The notes: generated by a model from the letters alone, not told the origin. Positions 39,460 through 48,031 are shown, counted from the first letter of the stretch. The stretch: 48,284 nt of DNA from JAAYBY01 sp964465385 (GCA_964465385.1 CAYXIM010000002.1:1-48284), one strand, 5' to 3'. Numbers and translations are program-made.

Positions 39460-39935
39460 CCCCTTTTACCATGTGGATGAACCAGGCCCTGCGGCTGGCG
39501 CATATTGCCGGCCAAATTGACGAAGTGCCTGTTGGGGCCCTGGTTGTCCGGGGTGGCCACATCATTGGCTGGGGCTATAACCGACGGGAAAAGCGACAAG
39601 ATGTCACCTGTCATGCGGAACTGATGGCCATCCGTCAAGCCTGCCGCCGTCTCAAAACCTGGCGGCTTGACGGCTGTGACCTTTACGTCACTTTAGAACC
39701 CTGTGTCATGTGCGCCGGTGCCATCCAGCAGGCCCGCATCCGGACCCTGGTCTACGGGGCGCCCGATCCCAAAACGGGTGCCTGTGGTTCTGTTGTGGAT
39801 GTTTTCTCGCTGCCTTCCAACCACCAGGTGCTTGTCCAGGGCGGGGTGTTATCCGGGCCCTGTGGCGATCTCCTGCGCGCATTTTTTAAAAAGAAGCGTC
39901 GCAGCCCACGCGCCTGCTCCCAAGATCACCCCTGA
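39456..39935 (+). CDS. tadA: tRNA-specific adenosine deaminase
   Basis: TadA converts A34 to inosine in tRNA-Arg(ACG). The 159-residue product has the zinc-deaminase motifs HAE (His53, Glu55) and PCVMC (Cys83, Cys86), with EVPVGALVV and GACGSVVDVF as in TadA. The substrate-defining C-terminal helix is present. GAAGGAG precedes the ATG, inside galK. The final residues overlap the end of the converging DUF1275 gene by ten bases. Related deaminases such as guanine deaminase are less likely given the motifs. Confidence 0.94.
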   Translation: MTPFTMWMNQALRLAHIAGQIDEVPVGALVVRGGHIIGWGYNRREKRQDVTCHAELMAIRQACRRLKTWRLDGCDLYVTLEPCVMCAGAIQQARIRTLVYGAPDPKTGACGSVVDVFSLPSNHQVLVQGGVLSGPCGDLLRAFFKKKRRSPRACSQDHP

Positions 39936-40660
39936 TCTGAAACGCCCGTTGCGCCTTCTTGCCGTTTGGGGGTGTCGCAAGCAAGCGGAATTCGAAAGAC
40001 CCGCGCTTGAAGCAGGGCCAGGGCCAAGATAGCCAACCCCGGGATTAAGATCAGCCCGATGTGGCCAGGCCCTGCTCCCAGGATTAAAATCAGCTGGTAA
40101 GACAAGACCACCCCCAGAAAAAAAGCCAGCCAGCGCAAGGACCAGAAGGCAACCCTTTTCCAATTGCCCAAGGCTAATTGGATGCCGATATCAGTCGTGG
40201 GGCCAGTTAAGTGGGTGGTCCGCTTGATGGCGGTCAGGCTGCTCGCCGCATTTTGAGCCCCCATGGCCATGGGAATGGTGATCAAGGCGCCGTTGATGTG
40301 CTTTAAAAAAGCCAGGAGCGGGGTCAACAAAACCAAAAGGCCGGTTAAGGCCAGGCCTCCCTGCAGGCCACGGTTACGGGTGATCCAGGTGGACAGCACG
40401 GCGCCCACAAGAAAGGCGGCCAGAATAAGAACCAGGTCCCGGACCAAGCCGGCGTTCTGGTCAATGAGTGCCTTGCCCAGCCTGACCACCCGGCCGGTCA
40501 GAAAAGGGGCGCTTTCATCCATGAAATAGGCCACCCCCAGGGTATCCACCCAGCCGGCCATCAAGGCCAGGCAAAAGCCCAGGATATGTACGGCTGTGCC
40601 ACGGTTTTGAGGGGTGTTCTGCGGGTGGGCCCGCTCTTTTTTTGCTTGTCCGCAAGCCAT
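39926..40660 (-). CDS. DUF1275 (YoaK-like) membrane protein
   Basis: The 244-residue product has about six membrane helices and typical DUF1275 motifs: GWVDTLGVAYF near the N-terminus, FLTGRVVRLG, MAMGAQNAASSL and the THLTGPTTDIGIQLA loop. The family is widespread and its function is unknown. The gene starts two bases after the stop of the last Mrp-operon gene, with GGGGA as ribosome binding site, so it is probably co-transcribed with that operon. A functional link to ion transport is unproven. Confidence 0.88.
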   Translation of the reverse strand: MACGQAKKERAHPQNTPQNRGTAVHILGFCLALMAGWVDTLGVAYFMDESAPFLTGRVVRLGKALIDQNAGLVRDLVLILAAFLVGAVLSTWITRNRGLQGGLALTGLLVLLTPLLAFLKHINGALITIPMAMGAQNAASSLTAIKRTTHLTGPTTDIGIQLALGNWKRVAFWSLRWLAFFLGVVLSYQLILILGAGPGHIGLILIPGLAILALALLQARVFRIPLACDTPKRQEGATGVSDQG

Positions 40661-40662
40661 CG

Positions 40663-42531
40663 TCAGGTCCCCAGCAGGTGGAAGTCCGTAAAGACATACC
40701 AGGCGATCAGGAAAATCAGGGTGATGATGACCACGGCCACATCCGCGCCAATTCCCCTTGTCTCACCGCTTGCGGCGCTGGCTGGTGATCGCCGGCCGGC
40801 CAGCCAGGCACCGATCCTTTCTCTGGTGCCCATGGCCAATCCTGTGATCCGCTGTTTTGTGCCGTCCAGCCAATGGGTGGTGCTTTGAAGCGCGACCGCC
40901 CGCCTGTTCTCCCGGACCCGTACTGGTTTTGACGCCAAGGCACCGGTGCGCAGCAGCAACACATACAACAAGAACCCAGCCAGCAACGTGACAAGGGCAC
41001 TGGCCAGATCCGCACCTGTCCAGAACAGCTGCCTGGCTTCCAGGACAAGGGGTTGCCAGCCCATCTGGACAGCCAGCGGGTTCAAAACCCCTTGCAAGAG
41101 CCACTGAGGCTGGGTGCCCAGCCCGATCAGCGCAAACACCAGCAAGACCAAGGCCAGGTGAAGGGCAGACGCGTTTTGTCTGGGGGCCGGGTCTGTGTGA
41201 ACCGGTCCCAGAAAGAGGCGCGCCAGCAGCTTGGAGAAAGTCGCTGCCGTGCCAACACCGGCCACCAGGAACAGGCGTTCCACCCAAACCAGCCAAGCGG
41301 GGCCGGCGCCGGCTGCTTCAGAGACCGCATGGTGCAGGATCGTTTTGCTGGCGTAACCGTTCAAGCCCGGGGTCCCCATCATGGCCAGGGCGGCCACCAG
41401 CATCAGCAAGGCCGTGATCGGGAAGCGGCGCCTGAGGCCGCCCAGCTGGGACAAATCGGTCTTGCCAGTGGCCAGGATCACGATGCCCACCCCCAAAAAG
41501 AGTGCCCCCTTGAACAGGGCGTGGTTAACCATGTGGTAGACGGCTCCCAGGAAAGCCAGGTTTCCTTTGGTCCCTTGCAAAAGAGCCAGGCCGATGCCCA
41601 AGACAATGTAACCCATCTGGCTGATGCTGGAATAAGCCAACATTTTTTTGATTTTATCTTCAAACAGCGCAGCGCCCGCACCGGCCAGCATGCTGACCAG
41701 GCCCAGGATAATCAAGAGGGTGCCCAAGTGGCGGGCATGTGCTGCCAGGGCAGGCTGATCGGGTCCCAGGAGGTTGCTGACGCGAAGCAAGCCATAGGCG
41801 CCAACCTTAATGACCAGGCCTGAAAGCAGGGCGCTGGCCGGTGTGGGGGCCGCCGCATGGGCGTGTGGCAGCCAGAAATGCAGTGGCATCAGACCGGCCT
41901 TGATACCAAAGCCAGCCAGCAAGAGATACAGGCTGACCCTGAAATGGGTCTGGCTGACGACGGCCACCGGGCCAGCTCCAAGGGCTGGCAGGCCGCCGGC
42001 TGCCTGCCCCAGAAACACCAGTCCCAGGGCCAGAAGCAAGCCGCCCATGATGCTGAAGAACAGGTAAAAATAACCTGCGCGGATGCTTTCATCATCCCAG
42101 TGGTGGATCACCCAGAAGTAGGAGGCCACCGTCATCAGCTCGAAAAACAAAAGCAAGGTCAGCCAGTCGCCCGCCAGGAAAACACCGGCGACAGCGGCCA
42201 GGGTCAACAAACTTGCACCTTCAAAGCGTCGGGCATGGGGGTCATGTTGGCCGGTGCGGGTGCTGTAAATGGACAGGACAAACCACAAGCAGACCGCCAG
42301 GAAGACCAACAGCCCAGACAAGCCGTCCAGGCGAAAAGTGGGTGTAAACGGCCCAGGCAAAGCAAGATGAACCGTTTGGGGTCCTCGCACCAAGGCGCTT
42401 TGCAAGGCAAAGCCACTGGCAACCAGGCTGGCGGCGTAGACCAAAGGTGGCAGCCAGGTCAGGCGACGCCGGGTCACCAGCCCAGGCAGCAGGCCCAGAA
42501 GAGGGATAAGGGGGATCAGGTAAAACAACAT
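40663..42531 (-). CDS. Mrp/Mbh antiporter-like subunit 3 with C-terminal lateral-helix-like extension
   Basis: This is a proton-conducting antiporter-like subunit of the MrpD/NuoL/NuoM family. The 622-residue product has about 14 core helices with the key Glu in LLLFFELMTVASYFW, Lys in LLAGFGIKAGLMPLHFWLP and SGLVIKVGAYG. The last 120 residues are unusual: a helix, a 65-residue mostly amphipathic basic stretch (RVRENRRAVALQSTTHWLDG, TRERIGAWLAGR), and a final helix VIITLIFLIAWYVF. This resembles the lateral helix plus anchor of NuoL. ATG at 42531 with AAGGTGAT upstream is chosen; 42549 overlaps the upstream stop (ATGA) but lacks a site. Confidence 0.9.
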   Translation of the reverse strand: MLFYLIPLIPLLGLLPGLVTRRRLTWLPPLVYAASLVASGFALQSALVRGPQTVHLALPGPFTPTFRLDGLSGLLVFLAVCLWFVLSIYSTRTGQHDPHARRFEGASLLTLAAVAGVFLAGDWLTLLLFFELMTVASYFWVIHHWDDESIRAGYFYLFFSIMGGLLLALGLVFLGQAAGGLPALGAGPVAVVSQTHFRVSLYLLLAGFGIKAGLMPLHFWLPHAHAAAPTPASALLSGLVIKVGAYGLLRVSNLLGPDQPALAAHARHLGTLLIILGLVSMLAGAGAALFEDKIKKMLAYSSISQMGYIVLGIGLALLQGTKGNLAFLGAVYHMVNHALFKGALFLGVGIVILATGKTDLSQLGGLRRRFPITALLMLVAALAMMGTPGLNGYASKTILHHAVSEAAGAGPAWLVWVERLFLVAGVGTAATFSKLLARLFLGPVHTDPAPRQNASALHLALVLLVFALIGLGTQPQWLLQGVLNPLAVQMGWQPLVLEARQLFWTGADLASALVTLLAGFLLYVLLLRTGALASKPVRVRENRRAVALQSTTHWLDGTKQRITGLAMGTRERIGAWLAGRRSPASAASGETRGIGADVAVVIITLIFLIAWYVFTDFHLLGT

Positions 42532-42545
42532 GCTATCGATCACCT

Positions 42546-43988
42546 TCATGAGAAAAATTGATGTACAACGGCCTGGACCCCCGGCCAAACCAGGCCCGGG
42601 ACCAACCCAATTGACACAGCGGCCAGAACCAGAAGAAGTGTGGGCACCAGCATCCAGAGCAACCCACCGCCCCGCTCGACAGACGGACGCGGCTCTCCCT
42701 GAAAGCCGGCCACCACGGTGGGCAGGAAACAAACCGCATTGACCATGCCGGAGATGACCAAGGACAGGGCAAAGACCCAGCCGCCTGAACGGACACCACC
42801 GCTCATCAGGAAGTATTTGCTCCAAAAAGTACTCAGCGGCAGCATGCCGATCATACCCAGGCTGGCCACCGCAAAGGCAACCAACGTCCGGGGCAGGGAG
42901 CGGCCCACACCGGTCATACGGCTGACCAGCGTCTCGCCGGTCTGTTCAGAGATGATGCCGGCACAGAAGAAGAGGGCCATCTTGAGCATGGAGTAGCTGA
43001 TCAGGTGCAGGACTGCACCGGTCAGGCCCCAGGGTTGCAGGAGAAAGACGCCCAACAGGATGTAAGACAGTTGGCTGATGGTGTGGTAGGCCAGCCTTTT
43101 TTTCAAGACGTCCTGCCGGGTCGCCAAGACGACACCGGTGATCAAGGTCACCACAGCAAGCCAGGGTAAAACCGCACTCAAGGGCAAGGTCTTCATCAGG
43201 TCTGGCCCAAAAACAGAATAAACCGTTCGCATGATGCCATAGACGCCGGAATAGACCACCGCAACGGCATGCAAGAGGGCGCTGACCGGTGTGGGCGCCA
43301 CCATGGCTTCAGGCAGCCAGCGATGCAGGGGCATCAGGGCTGCCTTGACCCCAAAGCCCAAAACAAAAAGGCCCAAAAGCAAATTGAGGCCCGGGCCGGA
43401 ACTGCCGGCCAAAAGCGGGCCATCCCGGAAGGGAGCAGCGCCCACCCGGCTGAAGGTCAGAACCAGGGCAAGCAGCAGGACACCTGCGCCGCTCAAGCTG
43501 TAGAGGATGTATTGTTTGCCAGCCCGGACAGTTTTGGGTCCACCTTCATGGACCACCAGCGGGTAGGTCACCAGGGTCAGCAACTCGTAAAAGACATACA
43601 AGACCATGAGGTTACCCGAATAGGCGACCCCCAGAGTCACCGTCAAAGACATGAGAAAAAAGGTGTAGTAGGTCTTTTGCCGGGGCTTGTTTTTCATATA
43701 GCCCAGGGAATAGACCGCGGCAAAAACCCACAAGGTCGAAACGATCAGGCCAAAGACGGCGCTGAGCGGGTCAGGGTCCAGGCTCCAAGTGAAACCGGCC
43801 AGCTGACCAGCCAGGCGGATGCGGGAGCCGCCAAAAATCGCCAAGGCCAGGCGCCAGCCAAAGATCAGGCTCAAACCAGCAGACAAAAGCACCAGCGGGG
43901 GGCGCAGGCGCCTGTGCCGTTCTGGCAGAAGCGCCAGCAGCAGGCCACCCGTGCAGCCACTGACCAATGTGATCATCAAATCAAGCAT
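42546..43988 (-). CDS. Mrp/Mbh antiporter-like subunit 2 (MrpD family)
   Basis: The 480-residue product is a second MrpD/NuoN-like antiporter subunit of about 14 helices. It keeps Glu in VLYVFYELLTLVTYPLV and Lys in VLGFGVKAALMPLHRWLPEAM. The later lysine position is replaced (LLHAVAVVYSG instead of SGLAVKGY), so its proton path differs from the other two copies. It contains VLKKRLAYHTISQLSYILLG, typical of the family (seen as KKRLAYHTISQLSYI). A TTG at 43991 is an alternative start; AAAGGA lies somewhat far upstream. It lies 54 bases behind subunit 1. Confidence 0.92.
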   Translation of the reverse strand: MLDLMITLVSGCTGGLLLALLPERHRRLRPPLVLLSAGLSLIFGWRLALAIFGGSRIRLAGQLAGFTWSLDPDPLSAVFGLIVSTLWVFAAVYSLGYMKNKPRQKTYYTFFLMSLTVTLGVAYSGNLMVLYVFYELLTLVTYPLVVHEGGPKTVRAGKQYILYSLSGAGVLLLALVLTFSRVGAAPFRDGPLLAGSSGPGLNLLLGLFVLGFGVKAALMPLHRWLPEAMVAPTPVSALLHAVAVVYSGVYGIMRTVYSVFGPDLMKTLPLSAVLPWLAVVTLITGVVLATRQDVLKKRLAYHTISQLSYILLGVFLLQPWGLTGAVLHLISYSMLKMALFFCAGIISEQTGETLVSRMTGVGRSLPRTLVAFAVASLGMIGMLPLSTFWSKYFLMSGGVRSGGWVFALSLVISGMVNAVCFLPTVVAGFQGEPRPSVERGGGLLWMLVPTLLLVLAAVSIGLVPGLVWPGVQAVVHQFFS

Positions 43989-44042
43989 CAACGACAGACC
44001 GTTCCTTTCACCAAACGCCCGGCCAAGCCGGGCAACTGCTCC

Positions 44043-45536
44043 TTAGCGACCGGCCAGCAGATCCACAGCCGCACGTTGGGCAAGCTCCAGAAAAACACCA
44101 GGAAAAACACCCAGAAGGATGATCATGGCAGACAAGAAAACCAGCGCCACCCGCTGAGGCAGGCCCGGGTCTTGGCCGGCCTGACCCGGCTGCGGCTCAC
44201 TGTAAAGGATGCGAACCACCGGCAGCAAATAGGCCGCACACAAGAGGCTGCCCAGAACCAGAACAAGCAGCGTCAACGGTTGTCCTGCCGCCAGGCCGCC
44301 CAGCAAAAGGCGCCATTTGCCGACAAAGCCTGAAAAGAGGGGGATGCCAATCAGGCTCAGGCTGCTGATGGTAAACGCCGCAGCAGCCACGGGCATGGTG
44401 CGTCCCAGACCGGCCAGGTCAGCCACCTTCTTTTTGCCAGATACAGCCAGAAGGGCACCGGCAGATAAAAACAAGACAGCCTTGCTGAGGGCATGGCTGA
44501 GCAGGTAAAAAAGCCCGCCGGTTAAACCGTCCAGGTTCATCATGCCCAAGCCCAGGAAAATGTAACCAACCTGGGCGACCGTTGAATAGGCCAGGCGGCG
44601 TTTAAGCTCCTGCTGGCACAGAGCCGAAACCGATCCCGCCAGGATGGCGATGCTGCCGGCGGCCAGCAGAATGTGGTGGACGGTGTAATGCTGCATGAGG
44701 GTCTGGCCAAAAACAGTGTACAAAACCTTGAGCAGGCAGAGCATGTAACCTTTGACAGCCAGGCCGGACAAGATGGCACTGGCCGGCGTGGGTGCTGACG
44801 AGTGGGCATCAGGCAGCCAGATGTGCAGGGGAAAAAGAGCTGACTTGACCCCGAAACCAGCCAGCATCAGGCTGAAAGCCATCCAGATAACCCGTGGCCG
44901 CTCCTGCCAGATTCGAGCCAGCTCAGCGGACGCAAAACCGATATTGAGGTGTCCGGTGACCAGATACACGTATCCGATGCCCCACAAGACAAAAGTCGAA
45001 CCGATTGTTGCCAAAATCAGGTAACGAAAAGCGGCATCAGCGGCCAGGGGGTGTTTTCGGGCGCTGACCAGCCCGCAACAGCTGAGTGTGGCCACTTCAA
45101 CAAGCACAAAGATGTTAAAGAGGTCTTTGGTGAAAGCCATGCCGACCAGGGCGCCAACCAGCAACAGGTAGAGAACATGAAAGCGGGTCACCCGGCCTGC
45201 ATCCCCCACCTCCTCAGACAGGTTGTTGACCGAAAACAAGGAAACCGGCAGGCTGACCAGTGCAATGGCCAACAAAAAAAAGGCACTCAGCGGGCCGGCT
45301 TCCAGGGCGATGCCCCAAGGCGGCGCCCAGCCACCCATGTGGTAAACCAAAGGGCTCCGGTCACCGGTCATCAGCCATGCGGCCAGCAGGCCGGCTCCTG
45401 CAGCCAGCAAGACACCTGAAGCCACCACCAGGCCTTCGACCAGGCGGATCCGGCGTGCCAGTGGCGTCAGGATAAAAGCAGTCACCAGGGGCAGCAAAAC
45501 AAGCAGTGCCGGGCTGTGTTCATACCAGGCCATCAT
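44043..45536 (-). CDS. mrpD: Mrp/Mbh antiporter-like subunit 1 (MrpD / MbhH family)
   Basis: The 497-residue product is an MrpD-type antiporter subunit with about 14 helices. Conserved charges are Glu in FNIFVLVEVATLSCCGLVS, Lys in LAGFGVKSALFPLHIWLPDAH and Lys in ILSGLAVKGYM. KRRLAYSTVAQVGYIFLG is the family signature. It corresponds in position to MbhH of archaeal membrane-bound hydrogenase and MrpD of bacteria. The start at 45536 overlaps the mrpC stop by four bases; AAGGAGG is eleven bases upstream. Confidence 0.94.
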   Translation of the reverse strand: MMAWYEHSPALLVLLPLVTAFILTPLARRIRLVEGLVVASGVLLAAGAGLLAAWLMTGDRSPLVYHMGGWAPPWGIALEAGPLSAFFLLAIALVSLPVSLFSVNNLSEEVGDAGRVTRFHVLYLLLVGALVGMAFTKDLFNIFVLVEVATLSCCGLVSARKHPLAADAAFRYLILATIGSTFVLWGIGYVYLVTGHLNIGFASAELARIWQERPRVIWMAFSLMLAGFGVKSALFPLHIWLPDAHSSAPTPASAILSGLAVKGYMLCLLKVLYTVFGQTLMQHYTVHHILLAAGSIAILAGSVSALCQQELKRRLAYSTVAQVGYIFLGLGMMNLDGLTGGLFYLLSHALSKAVLFLSAGALLAVSGKKKVADLAGLGRTMPVAAAAFTISSLSLIGIPLFSGFVGKWRLLLGGLAAGQPLTLLVLVLGSLLCAAYLLPVVRILYSEPQPGQAGQDPGLPQRVALVFLSAMIILLGVFPGVFLELAQRAAVDLLAGR

Positions 45537-45916
45537 AGGTCCTGTGCCCTCCTTTTCAGATCAACCATCTTGCGGCTGTCAGTGGTGTGGTAGGTCCGGT
45601 AAAGGCGCACGATCAAAGACAGGGCAAACGCCGTCACACTGACGGAGACCACGATGCCGGTCAGCATCAAGGCTGAGGGCAGCGGGTTGATCACCAGTGG
45701 CTGCGGGTCACGATCATGCAAAATCGGGACAGATGCCCGCCGGATGTTGCCAGCCGCCACAAAGAAAATAAAGACCGCGCTTTCCATGATGTTGATACCA
45801 ATCAGTTTTTTGAACAGGTTTGAGCGAGTCAAAACTGTCAAGATACCGATCGAAAACAAGACAACAGCAAACAAGTAGGGGTAGTTGATGATGAGTTTTT
45901 CAAGCACCTCTTTCAT
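45533..45916 (-). CDS. mrpC: Mrp subunit C (MnhC / NuoK-like)
   Basis: MrpC is a small three-helix subunit homologous to NuoK of complex I. The 127-residue product has helices near 14-30, 37-55 and 82-105, with LIGINIMESAVFIFFV (buried Glu) and NPLPSALMLTGIVVSVSVTAFALSL, the MnhC signature. GGAGG is ten bases before the ATG, which overlaps the mrpB stop by four bases. Confidence 0.94.
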   Translation of the reverse strand: MKEVLEKLIINYPYLFAVVLFSIGILTVLTRSNLFKKLIGINIMESAVFIFFVAAGNIRRASVPILHDRDPQPLVINPLPSALMLTGIVVSVSVTAFALSLIVRLYRTYHTTDSRKMVDLKRRAQDL

Positions 45917-46356
45917 GATGCATCTTCCTCCGATTCATACTCTTCCATCATGGTAAAAAACAAGGTCACGATGGTGCTGGCCACACGGATGCCGACGCCA
46001 GCCCCCAATAGAGCGATCAGGCCTCCTGAAAAAAGGCTGCCTGGTTGTCCGAGTGGCAGGCCCGCCAGTTTGTTGGCCAGGAAAGGAACCCCCTTGATAA
46101 CACCAATCAAGCCCAGCAGGGCATACCAGAGGGTGCCGTAACTTTCGGTCCAGACCAGCACGCGCTCAGGCAGTTTTTCACGGCCTTCTTCCAAGCCGTA
46201 GATGGTTGAAAAGGTAACCAGGCTCAAACCGACGATGATACCTCCGGCAAAAGATCCTCCCGGCGAAACAGCCCCATGCAGGATAACGTAAAAGCCATAC
46301 AAAGAGACAAAAGGCAAAAAGACAGCAGCGGTTTTTTTGAGGACATGGTCCTTCAT
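45913..46356 (-). CDS. mrpB: Mrp subunit B (MnhB domain)
   Basis: MrpB contributes four helices to the Mrp complex. The 147-residue product has the MnhB signature LHGAVSPGGSFAGGIIVGLS after its first helix and later helices near 72-90 and 108-132. AGGAGG precedes the ATG within the end of the preceding gene, and the overlap is four bases. Equivalent to MbhF in archaeal hydrogenase. Confidence 0.94.
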   Translation of the reverse strand: MKDHVLKKTAAVFLPFVSLYGFYVILHGAVSPGGSFAGGIIVGLSLVTFSTIYGLEEGREKLPERVLVWTESYGTLWYALLGLIGVIKGVPFLANKLAGLPLGQPGSLFSGGLIALLGAGVGIRVASTIVTLFFTMMEEYESEEDAS

Positions 46357-46664
46357 GGTTTTCCTCCTCGCTTTTTAGACGTTTTCAAGGTGATCACCAC
46401 GGCCAGGGTTGCAGTGAAAAGCACGATGGTTTCAAACATGGTGTCATAAGCCCGGTAGTCCAGAACAACCGCTGTGACCATGTTGGTTGCCCCTGTTTCC
46501 GGCAAAGCCTGGCTGATGTAGCGTGCTGAAACCTCGTTGTGAACCGGGTTATCCGCCCGCCCATAGGGGGGCAGTTCCGCCACCACTTCCAGGACACCCA
46601 CCACAGCCAGCACAACCAGCAGGCCAACCAGGGCTTTTTTTAAGATCCGATGGCTCTTTTTCAC
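46353..46664 (-). CDS. MbhE-like subunit
   Basis: The 103-residue product has two helices (about 11-30 and 78-93) and the MbhE-type motif NMVTAVVLDYRAYDTMFETIVLFTA (seen as VTAVVLDYRAYDTMFE). In canonical bacterial Mrp this segment is the C-terminal end of MrpA; in archaeal hydrogenase it is separate MbhE. Here it is a stand-alone gene. The start is GTG at 46664, overlapping the previous stop, with AAAGGAAG upstream. Confidence 0.88.
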   Translation of the reverse strand: MKKSHRILKKALVGLLVVLAVVGVLEVVAELPPYGRADNPVHNEVSARYISQALPETGATNMVTAVVLDYRAYDTMFETIVLFTATLAVVITLKTSKKRGGKP

Positions 46665-46915
46665 TCGTCTTCCTTTCTGCTGGTCCGGAAAATGGCCACC
46701 ATCATCAAGATGGTCATCACAATACCGGCCGCCGCTTCTGTGATCGCCAGATCAGGGCTGTTCATCAAAAGCCAGATCAAGGCAACCACCAGGGTGTAAG
46801 CCCCAAACACGATGACTGCATGCAGGAGGTCCTTGATCCAATACATGGCCAACGAAGCGGCCACCAGGACCAGCATGAGCACCATCATCCAGTAATCTGT
46901 TGCGATAAAATCCAT
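46661..46915 (-). CDS. MbhD-like subunit (DUF4040)
   Basis: The 84-residue product has three helices (about 9-25, 28-50, 58-76) and the DUF4040 signature LLHAVIVFGAYTLVVALIWLL and NSPDLAITEAAAG. It corresponds to part of the MrpA C-terminal region and to stand-alone MbhD in archaeal hydrogenase. Related to NuoJ of complex I. AGAAGGGGTGAGG precedes the ATG. It overlaps the next gene by four bases. Confidence 0.9.
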   Translation of the reverse strand: MDFIATDYWMMVLMLVLVAASLAMYWIKDLLHAVIVFGAYTLVVALIWLLMNSPDLAITEAAAGIVMTILMMVAIFRTSRKEDE

Positions 46916-46919
46916 TCCC

Positions 46920-47231
46920 TCACCCCTTCTTGATCGTGGTGTCTTTGGTTGGCTTGGTTTTATGGAGAATACCGGCCTTGGCCACCAGATGGGTCATGGT
47001 CGGGCTGATGATCCAGTACAGCAAGAGGACAAAAATCAGTTTCAGACGCAAGGCCCAGTTGGGGCTCAGGATCATCAGGCCCAGGCCGACAAAGCCGATG
47101 CCCAAGGTATCGCCCATACCCAAACCGTGGATGCGTGTGTAGGGATCTGGAAAACGGTAAAGGCCGTAGGTACCCAGGCTGAACATGGCAAAAGAAAGGG
47201 CAAAACAGCAGTTGGCCAAAACATTAATCAC
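46920..47231 (-). CDS. mrpG: Mrp subunit G (MnhG)
   Basis: MrpG is a small three-helix subunit. The 103-residue product contains YRFPDPYTRIHGLGMGDTLG, the MnhG signature, and helices near 2-20, 45-63 and 68-85. The start is taken as GTG at 47231, nine bases after AGGAGG; ATGs at 47240 and 47237 directly abut that site and are less likely. It overlaps the mrpF end by eight bases. Confidence 0.9.
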   Translation of the reverse strand: MINVLANCCFALSFAMFSLGTYGLYRFPDPYTRIHGLGMGDTLGIGFVGLGLMILSPNWALRLKLIFVLLLYWIISPTMTHLVAKAGILHKTKPTKDTTIKKG

Positions 47232-47532
47232 CTGCATCATCCTCCTGATCTTTTCGGTGCGGTTTGATCCCCGGGATGCGCACGCTCCAATCACCGGGCG
47301 TCAAGACCCGGATGATCCACAAGGTGCCTGCAAAGCCCAGCAGCATAAAAACGATGGCAATATCAACAAACCCATATTCTTGGCGGTAAAAAGCGATCAA
47401 CAAGATCAGAACGCTCACTTTGCCGGTCAAGGCATTGATGGAAATCATACGGTCAATGACGGTCGGGCCAAGAATCGCCCGCAGGAGGACCAGAAGAATC
47501 AGGCCCGTCAACCCCACCACCACCCACAACAT
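47224..47532 (-). CDS. mrpF: Mrp subunit F (MnhF)
   Basis: MrpF is a three-helix subunit. The 102-residue product has LRAILGPTVIDRMISINALTGK, the MnhF signature (seen as GPTVIDRMISINALTGK), and YGFVDIAIVFMLLGFAGTL. The C-terminal 20 residues are charged. GGGGGATAAAGGG precedes the ATG. It lies four bases behind mrpE. Confidence 0.94.
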   Translation of the reverse strand: MLWVVVGLTGLILLVLLRAILGPTVIDRMISINALTGKVSVLILLIAFYRQEYGFVDIAIVFMLLGFAGTLWIIRVLTPGDWSVRIPGIKPHRKDQEDDAGD

Positions 47533-47536
47533 CCCT

Positions 47537-48031
47537 TTATCCCCCTTGTCTGTTCGTTTCTAAATCCCTGATCCTGTCGATCAGCCGCCAGTAAAGCAGG
47601 CTGGTGCCAATTTCTTTGGTCAGGGCATGGACAATAAACCAGCCTGTATCAGGATCGACATCGATGGTTACCGTTCCCGGCGTCAAGGTGATACAGGTGG
47701 CCAGCAAGACACGAACCCAATTGCTTTCAATGTGTGTGTTCATTTCCACAAAGACCGGGTCCACTGGTTTTTTTCTGGACAAAAGGGTCTTTGCGACAAC
47801 ATAGTTGGCTTGAATCACATAGCCAACCAACAAAAGCAGGCAGTGGCCCAGTATGATCAGCTCTCTGCCATGCAAAGACCCCGGCAGGCGTAAACTCAAA
47901 TCATGCCAGAACCAGGTCATGAGGCCGGCTAAGAACAAGCCGGTCAACAGGTGCTGGAGGTTGACCTCGGCAGAAATGACAAGCCAGAAAGCAAACAGCG
48001 TGCCAAACAAGGCCAGCGTCCGTTTGTTCAA
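47537..48031 (-). CDS. mrpE: Mrp subunit E (MnhE)
   Basis: MrpE is a membrane subunit with an extended cytoplasmic part. The 164-residue product has helices at about 6-22 and 55-75 and the signature LLATCITLTPGTVTIDVDPD (seen as ITLTPGTVTIDVD), followed by FIVHALTKE. The frame is open upstream to 48187. A TTG at 48031, eight bases after AAAGGAG, gives the canonical M-N-K-R-T-L start and is chosen; ATGs at 48052 and 48049 are alternatives. It is the first gene of the Mrp operon. Confidence 0.9.
   Translation of the reverse strand: MNKRTLALFGTLFAFWLVISAEVNLQHLLTGLFLAGLMTWFWHDLSLRLPGSLHGRELIILGHCLLLLVGYVIQANYVVAKTLLSRKKPVDPVFVEMNTHIESNWVRVLLATCITLTPGTVTIDVDPDTGWFIVHALTKEIGTSLLYWRLIDRIRDLETNRQGG

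Noticed and set aside
42550..42825. N-terminal extension of the third antiporter subunit to 42825
   Set aside because: The extra 90 residues overlap the end of subunit 2, are Cys/Gly/Arg-rich and unlike any membrane subunit. The ribosome binding site supports 42531.
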